A stretch of 64,000 nt of DNA from G965247475 sp965247475 (GTDB lineage: Bacteria > Chloroflexota > UBA11872): positions 1,116,001-1,180,000 of the forward strand of contig OZ252016.1 of NCBI GenBank assembly GCA_965247475.1. Reading direction: 5' to 3'. The translations under genes and the position numbers were made by a program. Below are positions 41,508 through 58,120 of the stretch, one piece after another. Position 1 is the stretch's first letter; the number at the start of each line of letters is the position of its first letter. The notes below the pieces were generated by a model. That model was not told the DNA's origin, did not search any database, and was given only the letters and a program-made list of their open reading frames with translations.

Positions 41508-43577
41508 CTATGCCTCTGACCGGACCGCGCTCGCCGCGCCAGATCCGCGCGACACGGCGTAGCGCGAAAACTCTATCGAGAATGTCCCGCGACCCTGGGT
41601 CACGGAACGCAAATCACTAGCGTACCCGAACATGGTCGCCAGCGGTACCTCTGCCTCGATGACGTGCGACCCGCTGCGCATCTCGGCCCCCTTGATGGTG
41701 GCCCGCTTCGCGGACAATCCCCCCAGGACATCGCCGACGTGCCGTTCAGGTACCACGACCTGAACGTGCATGATTGGCTCCATCACGTCGGTGCCGGACC
41801 GCTTGAGCGCATCGGCGACCGCCATGGCGCCGGCAATCTCGAACGCCATCTCCGACGAGTCGACGTCGTGGAACGAGCCGTCGACCGCCGTGACGCGGAT
41901 GTCGGTAACCGGATATCCCGCGCGCCCGCTGAGCAGCGCCCGCCGCATGCCCTTCTCCACGGACGGCAGGAACTGGCGTGGGATCGCACCCCCCGTGATG
42001 CGCAGGCCTACCTCCACGCCGCCGCCCGGCTCTAGCGGGGTCATCTCGATGCGAACGTCACCATATTGGCCGCGGCCACCCGTCTGCCGGACGAATCGAC
42101 CGTGGCCGGACGCCTCGGCGCGCGGCCGCTCGCGGTAGGACACCTGCGGGCAGCCAACGCTGGCCCCGACCCGGTATTCGCGCAGTAGACGATCCACGAT
42201 GACCTCGAGATGGAGCTCACCCATTCCGGCGATCAGCGTTTGTCCGGTCTCGTCGTCCAGGGTCACGCGGAAGGTCGGGTCTTCGTCGCCGAGCTTTTGC
42301 AGCGCCTCGAGGATTCGATCTTGATCGGCCCGGCTCTTCGGTTCGATGGCGATCGTGACCACCGGGTCCGGAAAGGCGATGGACTCGAGCAGGATCGGGT
42401 ACCTCGGGTCCGTGAGCGTATCGCCGGTGGATGTGCCTCGAAGGCCGACGGCCGCCAGGATGTCGCCCACACCGATCGTCCCCACGATCTCCTCGCGCTT
42501 GTCGGCGTGCATCCGCAGGACCCGGTTGATCCGTTCGCGCTTCCCGCTCATTACGTTCAGGAGCGTGGCGCCCGGCTGGGCCGATCCGGAATAGACCCGG
42601 AAATACGCGAGCTTCCCGGCATGCGGATCCGCCACGATCTTGAACGCGAGCGCGGCGAACGGCTCGTCGTCCAGCGGTCGCCGCTGCTCGTCCTCGCCCG
42701 ACTTCGGATTCACGCCGGTAACAGGCGGCTTGTCGACCGGCGACGGCAAGTAGTCGACGACCGCGTCCAGCAGCGGCTCAATGCCGCGATTTCGCAGCGC
42801 GGTCCCCATGAGGACGGGTACGCCCAGAGACGCCACCGTGATCTCGCGGAGCGCGCGGCGCAGATCCTCGGGGCCAATGCTCAGGCCTTCGACGTACTTG
42901 GTGGCAATCGCGTCGTTGACTTCGGCGACCGACTCGATCAGTTGCTCGCGGCGGACCGCGGCTTCCTCGGCGACATCGTCCGGAATCGGTCCGACGGTCG
43001 GCTCGATTGAATCCGCGGCTTCCCAGATAAACGCGCGCATCTCGATGAGGTCCACCACGCCCCGGAACGCGTGCTCGGCCCCGATCGCGTGTTGCAGTGG
43101 AATCGGGTTCGCACCCAGGCGGTCGCGGATCGACTGAACGGCGTTGTCGAAGTCGGAGCCGACTCGGTCCATCTTGTTAATGAACGCGATCCGCGGAACT
43201 TGATACTTGTCGGCCTGCCGCCACACGGTCTCGGATTGCGGTTCCACGCCCTGGACCGCATCGAACACCACCACACCGCCGTCGAGCACCCGCAGCGATC
43301 GCTCGACTTCCGCGGTGAAATCGACATGCCCGGGCGTATCGATGATGTTGATGCGGTGCTCGCGCCACAAGCTCGAGGTGGCGGCCGCCACGATGGTGAT
43401 GCCGCGTTCGCGCTCCTGGGCCATCCAATCCATCTGCGTCGTGCCGGCGTCGATCTCGCCGATGCGATGGATCCGGCCGGTGTAGAACAGGATGCGCTCG
43501 GTGGTGGTGGTCTTGCCGGCATCGATGTGGGCGATGATGCCGATATTGCGCGTCCGTCTGACGTCCGGGTCCTGCAT
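41508..43577 (-). CDS. fusA: Elongation factor G
   Basis: EF-G drives translocation and, with RRF, ribosome recycling. The 689-residue protein has RNIGIIAHIDAGKTTTTERIL, ERERGITIVAAATS, DTPGHVDFTAEVERSLRVLDG, NKMDRVG, and domain IV TGGRGQYGDVRIEM followed by domain V MFGYASDLRSVTQGRGTFS. It sits in the normal str order 17 bases after rpsG. There is nothing to suggest the EF-G2 paralogue. Confidence 0.97.
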   Translation of the reverse strand: MQDPDVRRTRNIGIIAHIDAGKTTTTERILFYTGRIHRIGEIDAGTTQMDWMAQERERGITIVAAATSSLWREHRINIIDTPGHVDFTAEVERSLRVLDGGVVVFDAVQGVEPQSETVWRQADKYQVPRIAFINKMDRVGSDFDNAVQSIRDRLGANPIPLQHAIGAEHAFRGVVDLIEMRAFIWEAADSIEPTVGPIPDDVAEEAAVRREQLIESVAEVNDAIATKYVEGLSIGPEDLRRALREITVASLGVPVLMGTALRNRGIEPLLDAVVDYLPSPVDKPPVTGVNPKSGEDEQRRPLDDEPFAALAFKIVADPHAGKLAYFRVYSGSAQPGATLLNVMSGKRERINRVLRMHADKREEIVGTIGVGDILAAVGLRGTSTGDTLTDPRYPILLESIAFPDPVVTIAIEPKSRADQDRILEALQKLGDEDPTFRVTLDDETGQTLIAGMGELHLEVIVDRLLREYRVGASVGCPQVSYRERPRAEASGHGRFVRQTGGRGQYGDVRIEMTPLEPGGGVEVGLRITGGAIPRQFLPSVEKGMRRALLSGRAGYPVTDIRVTAVDGSFHDVDSSEMAFEIAGAMAVADALKRSGTDVMEPIMHVQVVVPERHVGDVLGGLSAKRATIKGAEMRSGSHVIEAEVPLATMFGYASDLRSVTQGRGTFSIEFSRYAVSRGSGAASAVRSEA

Positions 43578-43594
43578 CGGGAACTCGTGCGGCG

Positions 43595-44065
43595 TTAGTA
43601 GGCGTAGATCGCGAACGCGCGGTTGGCGTCGGCCATGCGGTGCATGTCTTCCCGCCGACGGGCGGCGCCGCCCTGTCCGGTGCTGGCCTCGACCAGCTCA
43701 CTCGCCAGCCGTTCCCGCATCGACCTGCCGGGACGGCGGCGGGCCGACTCAATGATCCAGCGCACCGCCAGGGAGTAGCGGCGGTCGCCGCGAATCTCCA
43801 CCGGCACCTGATAGGTCGCGCCGCCGACGCGCCGCGGCTTGACCTCGGCCTGCGGCATCACGTTGCGAACGGCCGCCTCGAAGGTGTCGATCGCCGGACC
43901 GCCGGTGCGCTCCTCGACCAAGTCGAATGCGCCGTAGACGATCGCCTGCGCGGTGGACTTCTTGCCGCTGTGCATGACCTTGTTGATGAACCGCTGAACG
44001 GTTCGATTGCCGAATCGAGGGTCCGGCGCGACCACTCGGCGGTCCGGGCGCTTACGTCGCGGCAT
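43595..44065 (-). CDS. rpsG: 30S ribosomal protein S7
   Basis: S7 starts assembly of the 30S head and can repress the str operon. The 156-residue protein has VQRFINKVMHSGKKSTAQAIVYGAFDLVEERTG, VRNVMPQAEVKPRRVGGATYQVPVEI and RRREDMHRMADANRAFAIYAY. GAGG lies just before the ATG. A 101-base gap separates it from rpsL; nothing is recognisable there. Confidence 0.97.
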   Translation of the reverse strand: MPRRKRPDRRVVAPDPRFGNRTVQRFINKVMHSGKKSTAQAIVYGAFDLVEERTGGPAIDTFEAAVRNVMPQAEVKPRRVGGATYQVPVEIRGDRRYSLAVRWIIESARRRPGRSMRERLASELVEASTGQGGAARRREDMHRMADANRAFAIYAY

Positions 44066-44166
44066 GCCTCAGCGCCCGTTCGTCAGCCGGCGGAGGGGTG
44101 GGTTGCTGCGTGGCATGGTCGTATCGCCTGGTGCGTGCAATTGCAGCCGGGCCGTGACGGCTCCCG

Positions 44167-44580
44167 CTAGCCCCCGCGCCTGGTGCCGTACTTGGAGCGC
44201 CCGCGCTTGCGCCCCTCGACTCCGGTCGAGTCGAGCGGGCCGCGTACCACGTGATAGCGCACGCCCGGAAGGTCCTTGACCCGGCCGCCGCGGATGAGGA
44301 CCACCGAGTGCTCTTGGAGCCGGTGCCCCTCGCCCGGGATGTACGCCGTTACCTCCATACCGTTCGAGAGACGCACCCGGCAGACCTTCCGCAACGCGGA
44401 GTTGGGCTTTCGGGGGGTGACGGTCCGGACCAGCGTGCATACGCCGCGCTTCTGCGGCGACCCGCCCGTGCGGACCATACGACGCTTCAAGCCGTTGTAC
44501 GCGAAGTGCAAAGCAAGCGCCTGCACCTTTTTTCGCGACTTGCGGCGGCCTTTTCGGACCAGTTGATTAATGGTGGGCAT
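44167..44580 (-). CDS. rpsL: 30S ribosomal protein S12
   Basis: S12 lies at the decoding centre and sets accuracy. The 137-residue protein has MPTINQLVRKGRRK, SPQKRGVCTLVRTVTPRKPNSALRKV, and GEGHRLQEHSVVLIRGGRVKDLPGVRYH. Two departures from the usual sequence: about 13 extra residues before SPQKRGV (residues 22-38), and Arg57 (codon CGA at 44412-44410) at the position of the classic streptomycin-site lysine (Lys43 in Mycobacterium numbering). The next Lys is kept. It is preceded by a probable promoter. Confidence 0.96.
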   Translation of the reverse strand: MPTINQLVRKGRRKSRKKVQALALHFAYNGLKRRMVRTGGSPQKRGVCTLVRTVTPRKPNSALRKVCRVRLSNGMEVTAYIPGEGHRLQEHSVVLIRGGRVKDLPGVRYHVVRGPLDSTGVEGRKRGRSKYGTRRGG

Positions 44581-44645
44581 GGCTCGAGCTTACCGGTTGA
44601 GCAAGGATTTCGGTGCCTGCGCGAGTACGCGCGTGGCAGAAACAA

Positions 44646-44674
44646 AACCTATCACCGGCCCGATCCACCGTCAA
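44646..44674 (-). promoter_or_regulatory. Probable internal promoter for rpsL and downstream genes
   Basis: In the 104-bp gap between rpoC and rpsL, TTGACG (44674-44669) is followed at 17 bases by TAGGTT (44651-44646), with a TGA immediately before it giving an extended -10. It ends 65 bases before the rpsL ATG. This would let the str-S10-spc-alpha genes be expressed apart from rpoBC. Confidence 0.5.
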
Positions 44675-44684
44675 CGCCGACCGC

Positions 44685-49199
<4,515 letters not shown>

Positions 49200-49213
49200 G
49201 CTCGGATGCCCTC

Positions 49214-52678
<3,465 letters not shown>

Positions 52679-53051
52679 CTATCGCGTGCTCCTTGTCAGA
52701 CTGCGTGGGAGGTCGGGAATACGGTGGTCAGAGGCCGGAATCCGACAGATCTCGTGCCGGACGCTGTCGCCTCGGAGGAAGAACGGGAGTAAACCCCAGC
52801 CGTGCCAATCGCGGACGTGGTATGGACAGAGTGAGGTCAGAGAATTTCAGCGAGCGGCACAGTGCCCCAATTTTGCTCGGATACGCCACAATGCGCCCAG
52901 CCCGGCGTGCTCCCGGCTGGGCGAGTCTTGCTGTCGATGCGCTGTACGCGCGCGGTCACGAACTGCTCCGCACGTTGCCCCAACGGTAGCACGACGCGGG
53001 CCGCCGACCAACCGGCGGTAGTGGCGTCCTTCGATCGAGAAGAGTCTGGAG
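52679..53051 (-). other. 373-bp leader region upstream of rpoB
   Basis: No gene is visible here. It should contain the main promoter of the rpoBC-ribosomal super-cluster, but I found no convincing -35/-10 pair. A strong stem with one bulge (arms about 52894-52905 and 52912-52923, CGCCCAGC..GCTGGGCG) could act as the end of the upstream transcript or as an attenuator in the rpoB leader. Confidence 0.5.
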
Positions 53052-53663
53052 CTATCTCCCCACGACGTAGCTGGTCGGGTCCGAGACGGTCGTGTAGTCG
53101 TCCCAACTCGGATAGTGGCACCAGAGTTGGCGGTTCGCCCGAGTGGGTATCCGTCGGCGACTGACATCACTCGACCACGCAGCAAGCTCGGGTTTGGGAT
53201 GCGCAGCGAACCTGTTGGCGACCATCTCAAGTGCTGGTCGAGGGTCCGTGTCAGCTGAGAACACCACCCCTACGTCGTGCTCACCGTCGATCGCCCCGAG
53301 AACGAAGTCGATCGCCAGCTTGACATCGACGCCCTTCTCTTGAGGTAGCGCGGCAGGGAAGTTCGCGGGGTACCGCAGCGGGTGCACCAACACACGGACG
53401 CCGGCGGCTCGCCAGGCGCCAATCTGGCGCATGTGGGCTCCGTAGGCCTTCGGTTGCTTCGTGGAATCTGGCTGCCCCGTGTAGACACGCACCTGATGGA
53501 GCACGCGCTCCTCGTCTGGAGGGCCGCGCTCGCAGACGAGCTGCCCAACAGCACGGGGATCGAATTGCCCATCGACCGACCGCGACGAGGGGTCGAAGAA
53601 TGCGTCTCGTGCGCCTCTTTAGACGTTGTGATGGTCGATGAACAGGGCGACACGAAGGGCCAT
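53052..53663 (-). pseudogene. NYN-domain (PIN-like nuclease) gene interrupted by a TAA codon
   Basis: From the ATG at 53663 the reading frame gives ALRVALFIDHHNV, the typical first strand of an NYN/DUF88 domain with its catalytic Asp. It then meets TAA at codon 15 (53621-53619) where the family has a Tyr codon, and continues in the same frame for 189 codons with perfect domain character: LVCERGPPDEERVLHQVRVYTG, GVDVKLAIDFVLGA and GVVFSADTDPRPALEMV. One base change (TAC/TAT to TAA) explains it. A shorter product from GTG 53504 would lack the first Asp strand. NYN proteins are metal-dependent RNases; this copy is probably inactive unless the stop is a sequencing error. Confidence 0.75.
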
Positions 53664-53793
53664 CGACTAACCTCAGAGCGCAAGCGCGCAAATAATCCCC
53701 GCCAGTTCACCGCCCGAAGGCAGTGGACGGCGGGGAGCATTAGCCGCACGCTCGCACAGACCTCGGAGCCTGGTCAAGGGTCGCCGGGTCGAG

Positions 53794-54153
53794 TCACCCG
53801 AGGCTGCCGCGCAGTTGACGGCCGCCCAACACATGCAGGTGCACGTGGTTCACCGACTGTGTTCCGTGACGCCCGTGGTTCACCGCGATGCGGTACCCCT
53901 TGGCGACCAGGCCGCGGTCGCGCGCGACACGCGCGGCAACTGTCAAGAGGCGCCCGGCAAGCTCCTCGTAGTCGCCGAGGTCGGCGACCGACGCCAGGTG
54001 GATTCGCGGCACGACCAGGATGTGGACGGGTGCCTGCGGGCTCACATCGTTGAACGCTACAACCTCGTCGTCGGCGTGCACGAGCTCCGCTGGAACCTCG
54101 GCGCGAGCGATCTTGCAGAAGATGCACGAGGGATCGTGGTCCGCGCCGCTCAC
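53794..54153 (-). CDS. HIT-family nucleotide hydrolase (HinT-like)
   Basis: A 119-residue histidine-triad protein. It starts with the zinc-type CIFCKIARAEVPAELVHADDEVVAFNDVSPQAPVHILVVP block and ends with the active-site triad HVHLHVLGGRQL. HinT proteins hydrolyse purine nucleoside phosphoramidates such as aminoacyl-AMP. The GTG at 54153 overlaps the prmA stop (GTGA), so it is the last gene of the hrcA-grpE-dnaJ-prmA-HIT run; this order is common in several phyla. The 130-bp gap after the NYN pseudogene shows nothing. Confidence 0.93.
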   Translation of the reverse strand: MSGADHDPSCIFCKIARAEVPAELVHADDEVVAFNDVSPQAPVHILVVPRIHLASVADLGDYEELAGRLLTVAARVARDRGLVAKGYRIAVNHGRHGTQSVNHVHLHVLGGRQLRGSLG

Positions 54154-55082
54154 GAGGCGTGCACCGCGCTTTCCGATCGAATCGATGGCTCGACGACAGT
54201 CGCGGTGAGTGTCAAGTTCGTCCACCCATCGGCCTCGCGCGCTTCGGACCCATCGAACCCGGCGCGAAGCGCCGCGCCGACAACTTCGGGCGCGCGCCCT
54301 TCGAGAATGCCGCCGAGGATCACCCGCGCGCCCACCCGCACCGAGCGGCGATACAGGTCCATCTGCTCGAGATGGACGTCGGCGACGATGTTGGCGACGA
54401 GCAGGTCGGCGACCGGCGCGGTCTCGGGGTCCAAGCGGCCGTGCACCACTTCCACGCGCTCGGCGACCCCGTTCGCCATGACGTTCGCTCGCGACGCTCG
54501 AACCGAGTCGATGTCGGTGTCGTAGGCGCGCACGCGCGCCGCGCCTTCGTACGCCGCAACGATCGCAAGCAGCCCGGAGCCGGTGCCTACGTCGACGACA
54601 ACGTCTCCTGGCGTCACGCCCTCTTCGACGGTCGCGACCGACATTCGCGTCGTGGGGTGACGCCCGGTCCCAAAGGCCATTGCCGGGTCCATGCGGATCA
54701 CTCGGCGATCGGTGTCCGGCGGTTCGATCCAACTGGGGGCGATCATGTGGCGACGGCCGATCTCGAGCGGCTGGTAGAAACGTCGCCAGCGGGTCAAGTA
54801 GTCCGCGGACTCGATCCAGCGCGCCTGCGGCGCGCGCAGCCCGGGCGAGCCCGTCGCGCCAAGGTGCCAGAGGGCTTGCTCCAGCTCGCATCGGGTAGCG
54901 GCGCAACCGGGTCCATCGGGCACGTACGCGCGCAGGACCGCCCGGCCGCCGTCGTGATTGCCGGCGGAGGGTCCAGTCTCCACGGCCAGCGCGCTTCCGA
55001 CCCATCGCGAGACCGTGGCCGACACATCGTCCATCTCATCGGCGCCCGCCTGGACGCTGAGCTCCAACCAGCGGTCGCTCAT
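54150..55082 (-). CDS. prmA: Ribosomal protein L11 methyltransferase
   Basis: PrmA trimethylates ribosomal protein L11 using SAM. The 310-residue protein has an N-terminal substrate-binding domain (WLELSVQAGADEMDDVSA) and a Rossmann methyltransferase domain with DPAMAFGTGRHPTTRM, motif I VVDVGTGSGLLAIVAA and LLVANIVADV. The ATG at 55082 overlaps the dnaJ stop by 4 bases. L11 itself is not encoded in this window. Confidence 0.94.
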   Translation of the reverse strand: MSDRWLELSVQAGADEMDDVSATVSRWVGSALAVETGPSAGNHDGGRAVLRAYVPDGPGCAATRCELEQALWHLGATGSPGLRAPQARWIESADYLTRWRRFYQPLEIGRRHMIAPSWIEPPDTDRRVIRMDPAMAFGTGRHPTTRMSVATVEEGVTPGDVVVDVGTGSGLLAIVAAYEGAARVRAYDTDIDSVRASRANVMANGVAERVEVVHGRLDPETAPVADLLVANIVADVHLEQMDLYRRSVRVGARVILGGILEGRAPEVVGAALRAGFDGSEAREADGWTNLTLTATVVEPSIRSESAVHAS

Positions 55083-56185
55083 CGAAACGCGGCACGCAGG
55101 CGCTCGGCGAAGCTCTCGGCATCCTCGGAACCGCCTTCCGGAAGCGATTCGCGGAGTTGCTCCAGCAGGCCGCGCTGCTCGCGAGACACCTTTGACGGGA
55201 TCTGGACCTGCACCGTCAGCCGATGGTTGCCGCGCCCGGCCCCCCCGTATCGCGGTACGCCCAACCCCTTGAGCATCAGGACGGCGCCCGGCTGTGTGCC
55301 GGCGGGGATCTTGATGGTCGATGGCCCATCCACCGTCTCCACGTCGACGGTGGCGCCCAGCGTCGCCTCGGCCATGTTGATTCGCAACCCGCTGACGATG
55401 TCGTCCTGGTCGCGCAGCAGCCGCGGATGCGGCGTGACTCCGACGGCCACGTACAGATCGCCAGGGGGGCCGCCGCGAGGCCCGTGATCGCCCTCTCCGG
55501 TGAGACGCAGATCGGTTCCGGGCTGAAGGCCAGCCGGCACATTGATCGTGCGCTCGAGGCGCTTGCGCTCCAGGCCGGCGCCGTGGCAGGTGCGGCACGG
55601 GTCCGTGATCTCTTGTCCACCCCCGCCGCAGCGGCCGCAGGTGCTGACGTTGACGAACTGGCCGAACACTGAACGCTGCGCGCGTCGAACCTGACCGCTT
55701 CCGCCGCACAACCGGCAGGTGGAGGCCTTCGATCCCGGCTCCGACCCACCGCCCCCGCAGGTCCCGCATGGCTCGAGCCGGTCGTACACCAGTGCCTTCT
55801 CGACGCCGAAGACGGACTCGAGGAAGCCGAGGTTCAGCGTTGCGCGGAGATCGGCGCCCCCCTCAGGCCCGCGCGAACCGCGCGGGCGCCCGCCGCCGAA
55901 GAACGCGTCGAAGATGTCGCCGAAGCCGCTGAAGTCCTGACCGCCCGCCGCGAACGGGGACGCGGGACCTTCGCTCCCGAACCGGTCATACAGCTTCCGC
56001 TTCTCGGGATCGCGGAGGACTTCATACGCCTTGTTGATCTCCTTGAAACGGTCCTCGGCGCCGGCGGTCTTCGCAACGTCCGGATGGTACTTCCGCGCCA
56101 GCGACCGAAAGGCCCTACGGATGTCCGCGTCGGACGCGTCGCGTCCCACACCCAGAGTCTCGTAATAGTCGGCCTGCGCGCTCAC
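55079..56185 (-). CDS. dnaJ: Chaperone protein DnaJ
   Basis: DnaJ hands unfolded proteins to DnaK and stimulates its ATPase. The 368-residue protein has a J domain (1-70) with KYHPDV, a Gly/Phe-rich linker, and four zinc motifs CGTCGGGG, CRLCGGSG, CGRCGGGG and CRTCHGAG (about 140-210), then the substrate-binding C-terminal domain. It lies 35 bases after grpE. dnaK, which usually stands between them, is absent. Confidence 0.96.
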   Translation of the reverse strand: MSAQADYYETLGVGRDASDADIRRAFRSLARKYHPDVAKTAGAEDRFKEINKAYEVLRDPEKRKLYDRFGSEGPASPFAAGGQDFSGFGDIFDAFFGGGRPRGSRGPEGGADLRATLNLGFLESVFGVEKALVYDRLEPCGTCGGGGSEPGSKASTCRLCGGSGQVRRAQRSVFGQFVNVSTCGRCGGGGQEITDPCRTCHGAGLERKRLERTINVPAGLQPGTDLRLTGEGDHGPRGGPPGDLYVAVGVTPHPRLLRDQDDIVSGLRINMAEATLGATVDVETVDGPSTIKIPAGTQPGAVLMLKGLGVPRYGGAGRGNHRLTVQVQIPSKVSREQRGLLEQLRESLPEGGSEDAESFAERLRAAFR

Positions 56186-56220
56186 GTGCTCATCCGCCGT
56201 CGGCTGCCGGGCACCGGCCG

Positions 56221-56928
56221 CTACACGTCCGTGGTCGCGGGCTGGTCGCTGTCATCGCCGCCGGCATCCGCGTCCACTTGGACCTCGTCCGGTTCCTCTA
56301 GGGGCCGCGGGCCTGTCCTCACCAGGGCCGGCCGGAGCACCCGGTCGCGCATCCGATATCCACGCTGAAGCTCTTCGACGACGACCATCGGGCCGTCGCC
56401 GTCGTCCGACGCGACAACCTCGTGAATCGAGAGATCGAGCGGGTCGCCCGGCTTGCATTCGATGCGTGCCACGCCATGGCTTTCGAGGACCCCGGCGAGC
56501 TGCGCGCTCGTCAGCACGATTCCATCGATCCAGGCGAGCGAGCGCAGCGAGGCCGGGAGCGCCGCGAACGCCCGATCGAACGCGTCCAGCACCCGAAGAA
56601 GATCGACCGCGAATGCGCGGTTCGCGAACTCCACGAGCTCGCGGCGCTCGGCTTCGCTCCGCCGCCGGTAGTTTGCAAAGTCTGCGTGCGCGCGGGTGAG
56701 CCGATCGCCGGTCTTGGCATGCCTTTGCTCGAGCGCTCGAAGCTCCGCCGTCAGCCCCGCGACGTCGGCTTCGGGGTCGACGGCATCCACGGCGGCATCG
56801 CCGTCGACACCTGGCTTCGACACGGCACGCTTGTCGGTGATCTTGATCGCCGGCCGCTCGGCCGCGGCGTTCGCGTTCCGCTCCGTCGACGAATCGTTGT
56901 CGTTCGAGTCAGTGTCTTTCTCGCGCAT
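56221..56928 (-). CDS. grpE: Nucleotide exchange factor GrpE
   Basis: GrpE releases ADP from DnaK. The 235-residue protein has an acidic, disordered N-terminus (1-55), a coiled coil (about 56-110) with ADFANYRRRSEAERRELVEFANRAF, and the beta-wing end HEVVASDDGDGPMVVVEELQRGYRMRDRVLRPALV, the clearest family signature. The ATG at 56928 is preferred to a TTG one codon upstream. A 77-base gap separates it from hrcA. Confidence 0.95.
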   Translation of the reverse strand: MREKDTDSNDNDSSTERNANAAAERPAIKITDKRAVSKPGVDGDAAVDAVDPEADVAGLTAELRALEQRHAKTGDRLTRAHADFANYRRRSEAERRELVEFANRAFAVDLLRVLDAFDRAFAALPASLRSLAWIDGIVLTSAQLAGVLESHGVARIECKPGDPLDLSIHEVVASDDGDGPMVVVEELQRGYRMRDRVLRPALVRTGPRPLEEPDEVQVDADAGGDDSDQPATTDV

Positions 56929-57005
56929 CAATCGGTTGGCCTTGCTGGACCCGGTGGCCTAGCGCATCTGGTCAATCATACGGGCGCGTCAGGCGGCCCG
57001 AGGAG

Positions 57006-58022
57006 TCAGGCCGCGGCGGAAGCGACGAGACCGTTGAGCGCCGACGACACTGTATCGACCGAGGCGATCGCGCGGCGATAGGGAAGCCGTCGAGGCCCCA
57101 GGACGGCCACGAACCCTAAGCCGCTCTGGGCGTCACCGAAAGTGCCCAGCACGACGCTGAGGTCCCGTACGCCGTGCATCCGGGATTCACCGCCGATCAC
57201 GACGCGAACACCGCGGCCGGTCTCCACGAGCCCGTGGAGGTCCTGCACGAGCACGCCGGTCTCGATGCCTCCTACCAGCGAGCGAGCGCGATCGATGTCG
57301 CCGAACTCGGGCTGACGAAGAAGCTCGGCAATGCCGGTGAACTGGGGGGCAGCCAGCGACCGGGTCTCCGCGGCGCGGGTCATCTCGCGAATCGTTCGCA
57401 CGACGGTGCGGACGATCGGATCGCTCCGCCCCGAAGCCGCCAGCTGCGCCGGCGCCTTGCCGCGGACAGCCTTGGCGATCTCGGGTCGAGCGGCCTCCAG
57501 CCGCGCATTCGTGATCGGCGCCTCGATATCCACCAGTCGACTGGCCACCCGACCCCTGTCGAGCACCAGCACAACGTGAAGCCGGTGCCCCCCGATCGGC
57601 TCGATCCGGACGTCCCGCACGCGAACACTGCGGCGAAGCGGTGCGGCCGCGATCGAGGCGGACCGAACGAGGCGCGTGAGCACGGTCGTGGCCAGCGCCA
57701 GCCATTCGGACGCCTGACCCTCGATCTGGTGGAACTGGTGGTGAATCGTCCTTCGCTCCGCCGCCGTCAGCCGGGCGGGTCCCATCAGCTCGTCGACGAA
57801 CCGCCGGTAGCCACGCGTGGACGGAATGCGGCCGGCCGACGCATGCGGCTGCACGATCAGGCCGTCGCTCTCGAGCGCCGCCATGTCGTTGCGGATGGTG
57901 GCGCTGCTGACAGGGAGATCGGCGAGTCGGGCCACGGACCCAGAGGCGACCGGCCGGGCGGAGCGCTGGTGCTCCTCGACGATTGCCTTGAGCACGGCCA
58001 GCCGGCGCTCGATGGCGCCCAT
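57006..58022 (-). CDS. hrcA: Heat-inducible transcription repressor HrcA
   Basis: HrcA binds CIRCE operators and represses chaperone genes, needing GroEL to stay active. The protein has an N-terminal winged helix (RPVASGSVARLADLPVSSATIRNDMAALESDGLIVQPHASAGRIPSTRGYRRFVDELM) and a GAF-like core ending LGFVAVLGPRRLPYRRAIASVDTVS. I start it at the ATG at 58022 (338 residues), which gives the usual MxxxERRLAVLKAIVEEH opening and leaves CIRCE in the 5' leader. An in-frame ATG at 58085 would add 21 Arg-rich residues and overlap the operator. Confidence 0.95.
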   Translation of the reverse strand: MGAIERRLAVLKAIVEEHQRSARPVASGSVARLADLPVSSATIRNDMAALESDGLIVQPHASAGRIPSTRGYRRFVDELMGPARLTAAERRTIHHQFHQIEGQASEWLALATTVLTRLVRSASIAAAPLRRSVRVRDVRIEPIGGHRLHVVLVLDRGRVASRLVDIEAPITNARLEAARPEIAKAVRGKAPAQLAASGRSDPIVRTVVRTIREMTRAAETRSLAAPQFTGIAELLRQPEFGDIDRARSLVGGIETGVLVQDLHGLVETGRGVRVVIGGESRMHGVRDLSVVLGTFGDAQSGLGFVAVLGPRRLPYRRAIASVDTVSSALNGLVASAAA

Positions 58023-58084
58023 CCGCCCGCCGCGATTCCGCGCCGCGCCGATCTGTCCGGCGCGCCGTCGTCGAGGGTCCGGCA

Positions 58085-58111
58085 TTAGCAGTCGCCGTGG
58101 AAGATTGCTAA
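58085..58111 (-). promoter_or_regulatory. CIRCE operator of the hrcA operon
   Basis: On the minus strand TTAGCAATC, nine bases, GACTGCTAA: the CIRCE layout (TTAGCACTC-N9-GAGTGCTAA) with the seventh position of each arm changed. It lies between the probable hrcA promoter and the hrcA start, so HrcA should repress its own operon. Confidence 0.9.
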
Positions 58112-58120
58112 CACGATGCG

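Noticed and set aside
44066..44166. Hidden small gene between rpsL and rpsG
   Set aside because: No frame in the 101 bases has a start, ribosome site and family-like sequence.
53619..53621. Stop-codon recoding in the NYN gene
   Set aside because: The codon is TAA, which is not used for selenocysteine or pyrrolysine, and no recoding signal is evident; mutation or sequence error is simpler.
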